Assembly (NCBI RefSeq): GCF_014268495.2
Contig: NZ_CP077087.1
Location: forward strand, 2,111,501 to 2,175,500
Length of the DNA: 64,000 nt
Direction: 5' to 3'
DNA from: Pseudomonas monsensis
GTDB taxonomy: Bacteria > Pseudomonadota > Gammaproteobacteria > Pseudomonadales > Pseudomonadaceae
This document shows, piece by piece, positions 25,141-33,100 of the stretch; position 1 is the first letter of the stretch, and each line of letters starts with the position of its first letter. The position numbers and the translations under genes are program-made. The notes below the pieces were generated by a model that made no database searches, had not been told where the DNA came from, and saw nothing but the letters and a program-made list of their open reading frames with translations.

Positions 25141-26954
25141 GGCAGTTGCGCCTCCAGAGGGCCGCCGAGGACTTTCAGGTATTCGAGCAGCGCCCAGCGT
25201 TCTTCCGGCAGCAGCAGGCGGCCGATCACGCCATTGCCGCGTTCGCCGGCGCGGAACTCGTGACCACTGTTGTGATTGCCGCTGATCCGCGTGTCGAACA
25301 GGAAGCCATTGGTGAAGGCTTCGGTGCGATAACCCAGGTGCCGTGGGTCGTATTCGAAGGTGCCTTTATAGAAGGTGGTGGCGCGTTCATCCTGCGGTGA
25401 CAGCAGTTGATAAAGGCTCGGCACCGAACCGTTATGCAGAAATGGCCCGGTGGCCCAGACGCCGGCCAGCGGTCGGGCCTTGTACGCGACTTTTTCGCGA
25501 ACACCGATCGGCAGGCCGAATCCGTCGAGGCGCGGCTTCTCCTCGGGCGTGACCTGAGCCTCGCGATAGGCACGGCCTTCGACGAAGGCGGTCACGTACG
25601 CCAGGCCCTTGGCCACCGACAACTGACTCAGATCCAGCGGCTCCTCGGGCGTCGGGTGCAGTTTGACGTCCATTTTTTCCAGTTCTTTCAGGTCCCATTG
25701 CAGGGCCGTCAGGTCGAAGCGGTGGCTGGCAATGTTGTTGGCGGCGTTTGGGTCGGTACCGATGACGTCCACCGGCAACAGGGGTAAGCGCTGCACCCAG
25801 CGCTCGCCTTCCTGAGTCTTGCGTGGCACATGGCAGCCGGCGCAATTTTCCGCGAACAGCGCGCGTCCTTTGGCCGCGAGAGGTTTATCGACTGCACCGA
25901 ACAAGGCCTCCGGCCAGGCAGGTGGCCGCAGTTTCTGCAGGGTTTCCTCGATCTTGTGCAGATCGCGCACGCGCACGCTGGAGGCATAGCGCGCATCGCC
26001 TTGCAGCGGCTGGCCGTTGGCGTCGAAGAAATTCAGGGTGGCGCCAACGCCCAACGCTTCGCCGATATTGCGGGCCATCGGCTGTTGCGCCGAACCGTTC
26101 CACTGCACCCAGTCGAATGTCCACATGTCCCACAGTTGCGGGTAATCCACCGGAGCGTCGGCGATGCGGTAATTGGCAGGGGAGATCGCATCACCGAACG
26201 TCGCATTGGCGATCCGCCCAAATGCGTCGGCGCGCCCCGGGCCTTCCTCGGTCGGATAGAGGCCGCGATGGGTGTCGTTCCACGCCACTTTGAGAAACGT
26301 ATCCAGCGATTGTTTGAAATCCTTGCGCAGTTGCGCATGGCGCGCGTCGTATTCATCGCCCAGTACGTGGCGGGCGAAGCGTTCGAATTTCCACGGGTTG
26401 TAGTAAGTCGAGGTCAGACTTGCCACCAATGCCTGTCCGAAACTGCCGCCGCGCAGTGTAGGAACACTCGAAGGCAATACATGCTGCGCCGTCCCACCGT
26501 CGATGCGCACGGCCTGGCCTTTAAAGTGCAATTCGCCGGTGTGGCAAGCGGCACAGGTGATGTCCAGATATTGCTCGGTGCTGCCGGCGTTCTGATGTCG
26601 GGCAAAACCGACGGGCAAATTGCCGGGGTTGTCCGGTGTGGCTGTTTGCTGCGGGTCGATCAGAAAACCAAAGCGCGCGAGGTAGTCGGGGGCCGCGAAG
26701 CGTTGCTCTGAGAAAGGCAACTCCAGCGCCTGGAACCACTCGTAGCGCAGGCCTTTGACCTGGGTGCCCTGAGGGGTGAAGTAATAGGTTTGCCGCTCTT
26801 GTTCCGTCCACTGATCCAGGTAATGCACCTGCTGCACGGGTGTGTAGAAAGGCAATTTCGGGTTGGCGACGTAGTACAGAACCACTGTCAGGACCAGTCC
26901 CGACAGCACGATGATCAGGGTCAGCACGCGGAGTAAGAGGCGCAAGATAAACAT
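25137..26954 (-). CDS. Dihaem c-type cytochrome, RoxA/cytochrome c peroxidase-like
   Basis: A 605-residue protein with a single N-terminal helix (residues 5-29, retained anchor or signal) and two haem c sites, CAACH near residue 136 and CAGCH near residue 373. The size and the distance between the sites fit the RoxA/RoxB group of dihaem oxygenases and the large di-haem peroxidase-like proteins better than the 330-residue CcpA enzymes. LRGGSFGQALVAS and TGPFLHNGSVPSLYQLL are conserved segments of that superfamily. Located on the periplasmic side. It is first in an operon with the catalase-like gene, suggesting joint work on peroxides or hydroperoxides. Substrate unknown. Confidence 0.85.
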   Translation of the reverse strand: MFILRLLLRVLTLIIVLSGLVLTVVLYYVANPKLPFYTPVQQVHYLDQWTEQERQTYYFTPQGTQVKGLRYEWFQALELPFSEQRFAAPDYLARFGFLIDPQQTATPDNPGNLPVGFARHQNAGSTEQYLDITCAACHTGELHFKGQAVRIDGGTAQHVLPSSVPTLRGGSFGQALVASLTSTYYNPWKFERFARHVLGDEYDARHAQLRKDFKQSLDTFLKVAWNDTHRGLYPTEEGPGRADAFGRIANATFGDAISPANYRIADAPVDYPQLWDMWTFDWVQWNGSAQQPMARNIGEALGVGATLNFFDANGQPLQGDARYASSVRVRDLHKIEETLQKLRPPAWPEALFGAVDKPLAAKGRALFAENCAGCHVPRKTQEGERWVQRLPLLPVDVIGTDPNAANNIASHRFDLTALQWDLKELEKMDVKLHPTPEEPLDLSQLSVAKGLAYVTAFVEGRAYREAQVTPEEKPRLDGFGLPIGVREKVAYKARPLAGVWATGPFLHNGSVPSLYQLLSPQDERATTFYKGTFEYDPRHLGYRTEAFTNGFLFDTRISGNHNSGHEFRAGERGNGVIGRLLLPEERWALLEYLKVLGGPLEAQLP

Positions 26955-27216
26955 CCTTGTCGAGTTGTTGTGTTGTTATGCCTGAGCCTGACCCTATGCG
27001 GCAAGTGGCCATTACGCCAGATGTTGTGGGAAGAGGAGGCTACGGTTGTCAGCAGCAGATGACAGAAGCTTCATCGTGTCTTCGCCCAAATGCGTTTTAA
27101 TCCCTGAACTTATCGTCGCTTTACTGCTCTCATGCCGGTAGCCATTGGTCGTGGCGGCCTGATAAGCTCGCGGCTTTACTCGATTGCCCTATTCGGCGCA
27201 TGAACAAGGAAATAGC

Positions 27217-27933
27217 ATGAAACAGCATCGGTTGGCGGCGGCGGTAGCCCTGGTTAGCCTGGTCCTCGCGGGTTGTGATTCGCAGACCAGCGTAGAGCTG
27301 AAAACCCCGGCGCAAAAAGCTTCCTACGGTATCGGCCTGAACATGGGCAAGAGCCTGGCTCAGGAAGGCATGGATGATCTGGACTCCAAAGCGGTAGCCC
27401 AGGGCATCGAAGATGCCGTCGGCAAGAAAGAACAGAAGCTGAAAGATGAAGAACTGGTCGAAGCCTTCGCCGCGCTGCAAAAGCGTGCTGAAGAGCGCAT
27501 GGCCAAGATGAGCGAAGAGTCGGCAGCTGCCGGCAAGAAATTCCTCGAAGAAAACGGCAAGAAAGCGGGTGTCACCACCACCGCTTCCGGCCTGCAGTAC
27601 GAAGTGATCAAGAAAGCCGACGGCCCACAGCCCAAGCCGACTGACGTAGTGACCGTTCACTACACCGGCAAGCTGACCAACGGCACCGTATTCGACAGCT
27701 CCGTCGAGCGCGGCAGCCCGATTGATCTGCCGGTAAGTGGCGTGATTCCGGGGTGGGTCGAAGGCCTGCAACTGATGCACGTTGGCGAGAAGTACAAACT
27801 GTACATCCCTAGCGATCTGGCTTACGGCGCGCAATCGCCAAGCCCGGCAATCCCGGCCAACTCGGTTCTGGTCTTCGACCTGGAACTGCTGGCCATCAAG
27901 GATCCAGCCAAAGAAGACGCCGCTGCCAAGTAA
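27217..27933 (+). CDS. FKBP-type peptidyl-prolyl isomerase, lipoprotein (Mip/FkpA-like)
   Basis: A 238-residue protein; ATG at 27217 has AAGGAAA upstream. The signal VLAGCDSQ is a lipobox, so the mature Cys is lipid-modified. Residues about 30-115 are the helical dimerisation domain (YGIGLNMGKSLAQEG) of Mip/FkpA proteins, and the C-terminal domain has DVVTVHYTGKLTNGTVFDSS and LAYGAQSPSPAIPANSVLVFDLELL, the complete FKBP fold. It catalyses proline isomerisation and chaperones proteins in the periplasm. I recall this as PA3262. A terminator hairpin follows. Confidence 0.94.
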   Translation: MKQHRLAAAVALVSLVLAGCDSQTSVELKTPAQKASYGIGLNMGKSLAQEGMDDLDSKAVAQGIEDAVGKKEQKLKDEELVEAFAALQKRAEERMAKMSEESAAAGKKFLEENGKKAGVTTTASGLQYEVIKKADGPQPKPTDVVTVHYTGKLTNGTVFDSSVERGSPIDLPVSGVIPGWVEGLQLMHVGEKYKLYIPSDLAYGAQSPSPAIPANSVLVFDLELLAIKDPAKEDAAAK

Positions 27934-27949
27934 TCGGCTCCGGTTTCAA

Positions 27950-27981
27950 CAACAACGCCTCGCTTATGCGGGGCGTTGTTG
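27950..27981 (+). terminator. Hairpin terminator after the FKBP gene
   Basis: CAACAACGCCTCGC and GCGGGGCGTTGTTG pair over 14 bp (one GU) with a TTAT loop; the T-run is poor. Confidence 0.7.
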
Positions 27982-28183
27982 CATCTGGCGGATGGCAAGG
28001 GTAAACAGAGCGAACCGATGCCGGTCAGCACAGTCATACCTTTGAGGCTGCCCGCACTAGACGCCCTGAGCCGCCAAGTCAATGAAATATTGGGCTTTTT
28101 TATGTGAGTAAAAAACGCCCGATCTGAGCGCAGCCCTTATAAAACGGGGCTCCCAGCGCTGAAATGCAGCTCTGTTCACAAGG

Positions 28184-28206
28184 TTATCCACAATTTGTGT
28201 GGATAA
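28184..28206. promoter_or_regulatory. Perfect inverted pair of DnaA boxes
   Basis: TTATCCACA (28184-28192) and its exact complement TGTGGATAA (28198-28206) face each other across 5 bp, about 20 bp upstream of the DUF1232 start codon. Each is a consensus DnaA box. They could place the gene under DnaA control or be a titration site. Confidence 0.6.
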
Positions 28207-28226
28207 CATTTCAATGGGAGGAATAG

Positions 28227-28682
28227 ATGAAAGCTCCGTGGAATTTCGCTCGATTCCTGCCCCTGGCCGGCCGTCTGCTGGCGCGTGGACGCTTGCCGAC
28301 CCTGTTGTTTGCCGTCGCCAGCAAAGGCGCGGCACAGGGCAATCGCCTCGGCAAACTCAAGGACGACCTGCGTTTGTTGCAGGCATTGTGCCTGGCCTAC
28401 TGGCGCGGCGAATACCGTGCGATCAGCCCGAAAGCGTTGATCTCCGTGGTTGCTGGCCTGATGTACTTCCTGAGCCCGGTAGATGCCATTCCCGATTTCA
28501 TTCCCATGTTCGGCATGCTCGACGATATCGCCGTTCTCGCCTGGTTGATGAAAACCCTCGATGATGAACTCAGTGCCTTTCGTCTCTGGCGCAATCGCCA
28601 GCAGCCGGAAAAACTGGCGGTGGTTGAACGCCTGCCTGATACCCCCGAGCAATTGCAGCTTCAGGGGCCGAAAAAGCCCTGA
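28227..28682 (+). CDS. YkvA/DUF1232 family membrane protein
   Basis: A 151-residue protein; GGGAGGA lies upstream of the ATG at 28227. The segment GLMYFLSPVDAIPDFIPMFGMLDDIAVLAWL at residues about 78-108 is the DUF1232 signature (Y..SPxDxIPDfIP..G..DD), partly hydrophobic and probably membrane-associated. The family's function is unknown. The double DnaA-box palindrome sits at or near its promoter. The gene is followed by the XRE trio but with a 112-bp gap. Confidence 0.88.
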   Translation: MKAPWNFARFLPLAGRLLARGRLPTLLFAVASKGAAQGNRLGKLKDDLRLLQALCLAYWRGEYRAISPKALISVVAGLMYFLSPVDAIPDFIPMFGMLDDIAVLAWLMKTLDDELSAFRLWRNRQQPEKLAVVERLPDTPEQLQLQGPKKP

Positions 28683-28794
28683 TTGACGAAGTCGCTCTGC
28701 AGATAGATACCCCCCGCGACCTTGGCCGCTGTTAGGATTACACTTCTAGGGAAAAGTGCCGACTCGCTAAGTGTTGTTGTCCTACGGGGTAGTC

Positions 28795-29136
28795 ATGGAT
28801 ATTCAGATAATTGCACGCGATGGCGAGCCCGAATACGCAGTTCTGCCTTGGGCTCACTATCAGGCTCTACTGAAAGCAGCAGGGATCAATGAAACACCGT
28901 CGCAGCAGGCTCAAGCGCCTCTCGCGACCACACTGGACCCGATTCTTCCAGGTCTTGATCAACTACGCAGTTTGCGCGAAGGGAAGGGCATCGCCATCGA
29001 GGCGCTGGCCCGCACGGTAGGCATCAGCCCGTCTTATCTGGCCATGATCGAAAGCGGCGAGCGTCAGCCTGACGCCGCGATTCGTCGCAGCCTGGCCTGG
29101 GAACTGACGGTGCCAGGTTGGAGGGATGAATCGTGA
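28795..29136 (+). CDS. XRE-family helix-turn-helix regulator
   Basis: A 113-residue protein; ATG at 28795 (MDIQIIARDG) has GGGGT upstream. The C-terminal half has a Cro/CI-type helix-turn-helix, IAIEALARTVGISPSYLAMIESGERQPD, around residues 66-93. The N-terminal 35 residues (REGEPEYAVLPWAHYQALL-like) form an antitoxin-like strand-helix segment that I have seen in Pseudomonas regulators of this kind. Its stop overlaps the GTG start of the following unknown gene by 4 bp, and that in turn abuts a Sel1 gene, forming a three-gene unit. DNA target unknown. Confidence 0.82.
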   Translation: MDIQIIARDGEPEYAVLPWAHYQALLKAAGINETPSQQAQAPLATTLDPILPGLDQLRSLREGKGIAIEALARTVGISPSYLAMIESGERQPDAAIRRSLAWELTVPGWRDES

Positions 29137-29504
29137 GCGTACGCATCAGTCGTCAACATTGGGACGGATTGCTGGGAGAACTGGATCAGGCGCGCCGGCA
29201 GCGCCATCTTCTGACCTACCGAGCCTTGCTCGAACGTTTGCAGTTGCCGACGCCGGCGATGCAAACCCTGACCGCTGCACTGGAGCATCTGGCGGCACTG
29301 GACGCCAAGGCCGAACAACCGTTGCGCAGTTCGCTGGTGATCAGTCAGGGCGCCAGTCGCCTGCCGCGCACCGGTTTTTTTGAATGCGTTGAACGTCTGG
29401 GGCGTTTTTCGGGGCCGTCCGATGGTGTTGCCGCTGCCTCTTGGCATGCATCGGAAGTGGTCAGAGTCTTCGAATACGAATACCCGGAATCGGCGGAGGC
29501 CTGA
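29133..29504 (+). CDS. Conserved hypothetical protein, 123 residues
   Basis: I do not recognise the family. It starts at GTG 29133, overlapping the regulator stop as GTGA. The first half is helical (WDGLLGELDQARRQRHLLTYRALLERLQLP), the second half holds SGASRLPRTGFFECVERLGRF-like sequence ending in an acidic tail. No signal peptide or membrane helix. The tight coupling to an XRE regulator and a Sel1 protein suggests a common process. Confidence 0.65.
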   Translation: MSVRISRQHWDGLLGELDQARRQRHLLTYRALLERLQLPTPAMQTLTAALEHLAALDAKAEQPLRSSLVISQGASRLPRTGFFECVERLGRFSGPSDGVAAASWHASEVVRVFEYEYPESAEA

Positions 29505-29912
29505 GTGTTTTTGCGACTCAAGGCGCGTGCCGCTTATTGGCTGGCCCGCAGGCTGTTTCATTGGTCGTGGTTTGTCCGTCAGCCGCGAGGCTGGCGCTGG
29601 CTCGAAGGCCAGTTCGCGCGCATGGCCAATCTTGGCGACGTCGGTGCGCAAAGCTTTTACGGGCACATCCTGACCTTCCGTGGTGTTGGCCTCGGCGCAC
29701 GTGAAGAAGGCGTGCGTTTGTTGCGTCTCGCGGCATTGGCGGGGGATGGCAAAGCGGCCTATCAGGTCGGTGTGATCAGTCTCGCAGGCACCCCGAGCAA
29801 AGCACCGGACCCGGCGGACGCAGCCCGCTGGTGGGGCATGGCCGCCAAGGCCGGACACCCGCTGGCCGAGCTCAAACTGAAAGAGCTGAACGCGCGGGAT
29901 TCAACGCAGTAA
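29505..29912 (+). CDS. Sel1-repeat protein, 135 residues
   Basis: GTG at 29505 follows the previous stop directly. The segments GDVGAQSFYGHIL, REEGVRLLRLAALAGDGKAAYQVGVIS and DAARWWGMAAKAGHPLAELKL are two and a half Sel1 repeats. A basic, aromatic-rich N-terminus (ARRLFHWSWFVRQPRGWRW) has no clear signal peptide. It probably acts as a protein-interaction scaffold for the other two gene products of the unit. A good terminator follows. Confidence 0.8.
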   Translation: MFLRLKARAAYWLARRLFHWSWFVRQPRGWRWLEGQFARMANLGDVGAQSFYGHILTFRGVGLGAREEGVRLLRLAALAGDGKAAYQVGVISLAGTPSKAPDPADAARWWGMAAKAGHPLAELKLKELNARDSTQ

Positions 29913-29933
29913 ATCCATTTGTGTCGATCAAAT

Positions 29934-29967
29934 AAACGTGGCGTGAGGGAAACCTCTCGCCACGTTT
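29934..29967 (+). terminator. Intrinsic terminator of the XRE-unknown-Sel1 unit
   Basis: AAACGTGGCG and CGCCACGTTTT with an inner GAGGG/CCTCTC pairing form a hairpin followed by a broken T-run. Confidence 0.85.
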
Positions 29968-30068
29968 TCGTTTTTGTCTGTACGTTTTGTAGTAAACGGT
30001 TTATTGCAGATTAGTCCTACAGCAAGTGCCTACTTGCCTGACTTCTTTCCCGATTGATCCCCCGCACA

Positions 30069-30100
30069 GTTCCCGCGCCTAACTTTTTGCGCGAGGGAAC
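30069..30100 (+). promoter_or_regulatory. Leader hairpin covering the ribosome-binding site of the rhs unit
   Basis: GTTCCCGCGC (30069-30078) pairs with GCGC-GA-GGGAAC (30089-30100), a 10-bp stem with a two-base bulge. The GAGGGA site is inside the 3' arm, 6 bp before the ATG at 30105, so the structure would limit translation. Confidence 0.5.
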
Positions 30101-30104
30101 GCCA

Positions 30105-30152
30105 ATGTTTGACCCGGTTTTTCAGTTCGTCCTGCACGCCGACGTGCGTTGA
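30105..30152 (+). CDS. 15-codon leader ORF overlapping the rhs start
   Basis: ATG at 30105 has a strong GAGGGA site and encodes MFDPVFQFVLHADVR, stopping at TGA 30150-30152, whose last base is the first base of the rhs ATG. The rhs start itself has no ribosome-binding site. Either this is a coupling leader peptide, or it is the true N-terminus of the Rhs protein separated by a single-base deletion or sequencing error. Confidence 0.5.
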   Translation: MFDPVFQFVLHADVR

Positions 30153-33100
30153 TGCAAGCCGTCACTCGTATCGAGCAGGAACTCGACAGCTTTCCCGACA
30201 CCCTCACGCTCTATCGCCAGCAGCTTGAGCACTGGTTGAGCAGCACGGCTGATCAGGTCAGTCATGCGGCCGATCTGCCGTCGCTGATGGGCATGGAGCG
30301 GATTATCCGCTTCGGTGATCGCAGCACCGCCGTCAGCACTGGCGACAGCGAATTCGTCTCCGGCGTCGTCCAGTGCCCCCAGGGCGGATTGATGCTGATC
30401 GAGAGCAAGTTTGAATCCGTCTATGACATTCCACTGGGCAACATCGTGGTCGATGTGGTGGCGGTGGATGGCGGGGCCGTCACGCCTGTCACGCTTGATG
30501 CGCGCGGCGAGGGCGCATTTCGTGGCGAGCCCGGTAATTTCTACCGGGTGCAAGTGCACGGTGGCGTCAGTCCGAAACAGGTCGAACAACTTTTTGCATC
30601 CTATGACGGTCTGGCTCTTGAGCTGGAGGACTGGTTGCGCAGCGAGTGGCAGGGCTTCAAGCCGCAGTGGTCGCAGTCGGTCGCCACCGCCGCGGGCAAC
30701 GGCACGCTGGCCGGGAGCTGGGCAGCCATTGAGGGGGTATGGGACAGCATTGGAATGCTGTCGGAGATTCTCAAGAACCCCGGCGCTTTTGTGGATCGAC
30801 TGGGTAGTGGCGCGACCGATCTGATGAATCTGGCCGCGACGGCTCCCGAGGTCATGCAACAGTTGCAGTTGCTGGTCAGTGATGAGGCGGCGCTGTGTTT
30901 GCTGCTGCGCACGGCCAGTCTTTGGCTGGAGATGCTGCCGCCCAGTGAAATTGCCGGCAAGACCGCTGAAGCGGCGTCGATGATGATCGTGCAACTGCTG
31001 CTCGATGTGCTGATCAGTATCGTCCTGACCTTCGCCAGTGGTGGTGCCGGGATCGCCTATCTGACGCTGCGACTCGCGGATCGTGCGGTGCAACTGCTGT
31101 CGGCGGTGATGCGATTGGTCAAGGCGCTGTTCGGCATCGTCGGCGGGTTCATCAAGTACGTCGATCAATACAAAACCGTCGCCGCACGCGGCATCGTCGC
31201 AGGGGTGAAAAAGGGTCGCATGCAACTGCGCTGGAATGCCCGGCGCAATACCTCGCTGAAGAAAGGCGAGCACCACGACGATAAGCCGGATCAAGCGAAA
31301 AACCCCAACGGCGACAGCGCCGATTGCGTGTCGCGCACCTGCACCAATGGTTGTCCGGTGTCGATGGTCACTGGCGAAGAACTGCTGACCCTGACCGATG
31401 GCACGCTCGATGGCTTGCTGCCGTTCGAGTTCACCCGGTTGTACCGCACCAGCGCGGTTGAGAACGATGTCGGCCTGGGCTTTGGCTGGAGTCATTCACT
31501 GGCGCATCGGCTGGAGTTCGATGGCGATGTGGTGGTCTGGGTCGATCACGAAAACCGCCGCACGCGGTTTCCGTTGCCCAGCGTTGAACGGCCGGCGATT
31601 CACAACAGCCTGTCGCGGGCGGCGATTTTTCTCGGCGAAGAGCCGGAGGAGCTGATTCTTGCGCTGGCGGGGGAAACGGCGCGGTTTTATCACTTTCGGG
31701 CGGGGCGGCTGACGGCGGTCAGCGATTCGTACGACAACCGGTTACGTGTTTTACGGGATCGGTCTGACAGGGTTCAGCGACTGGATAACGGCACGGGTCG
31801 GTCGCTGCTGTTGCGCTATGAGCGTGCGCATCTGATCGCCGTTGATTACCAGGTGTTGGCTGGCGATGTCTGGCGCACCGAGCAAACGTTGGTCAGTTAT
31901 TGCTACGACGCCCAACAGCGATTGATCGAGGCGACCAACGCCGCCGGCGACAGCGAGCGTTACGACTACGACGATCAACACGTCATCCTGCAACGGCAAT
32001 TGACCGGTGGCGCCAGTTTCTTCTGGGAGTGGGAGCGGTCCGGCAAGGCGGCCCGCTGCGTGCGCCACTGGGCGTCGTTCTCGCAGGTGGACACGCGTTA
32101 TGTCTGGAACGACGACGGCAGCGTGGCGGTGCATTACGTTGATGGCACCGAGGAAACCTACGTCCACGATGACCGCGCACGCCTGGTGCGCAAGGTCGAG
32201 GCCAACGGTGGCGAACAGCTCAAGGCCTACGACTCCTCGGGGCGCTTGGTCGCCGAGCAAGATGCGTCAGGTGCGATCACCGAATACCGCTACGACGAGG
32301 CCGGACGGCTGGTGGCGCTGCTTGCGCCGGATGATGAGCCGACGTCCTACGAATACCGTAACGGTTTCCTGCACAGCCGTGCACGGGGCGAGGCGGTGTG
32401 GACCTGGCGGCGCAATGCCCAGGGCGATGTCACCGAGGCGGTCGATCCTGACGGCCATGTCACCCATTACCACTACGACGCCCGTGGGCGGTTGCTGTCG
32501 ATCCGTTACCCGGACAGCAGCCGCCATGTGCGGGTCTGGAACGACCTCGGTCAGCTCGTTGAAGAAACCTTGCCCGACGGTGGCGTGCGGCGCTTTTCCT
32601 ACGATGCGCTGGGGCGACGGACCACCACGTGCGACGAACATGGCGCTGTCACGCGTCAGCAGTGGGATGCGCTGGGCCGGCTGGTTCAGACGACGGCGCC
32701 TACCGGTGCCACCCGCGCCTACAGCTACGGCGCCTACGGTCAGGTCACCGCCGAGCGTGACGAACTCGGGCGCATCACCCGTTACGAGTATGACGATGAC
32801 CTGCACCTGGTCTCGCGCAAGATCAACCCCGACGGCACGCGGGTGCAGTACCGCTACGACCATGCGCAGTTGTTGCTCACCGAGATCGAGAACGAGTCCG
32901 GCGAAACATACCGCCTGGACTACACGTCCACCGGATTGATCCGACAGGAAACCGGCTTCGACGGCCGCCGTACGGCGTATGCCTATGACCTCAACGGGCA
33001 TCTGCTGGAAAAGACCGAGTTCGGCGATGACGGCTCGACGCGGGTCACAGCTTACGAGCGCGATACCGCCGGGCGCCTGCTGATCAAGACCCTGCCCGAC

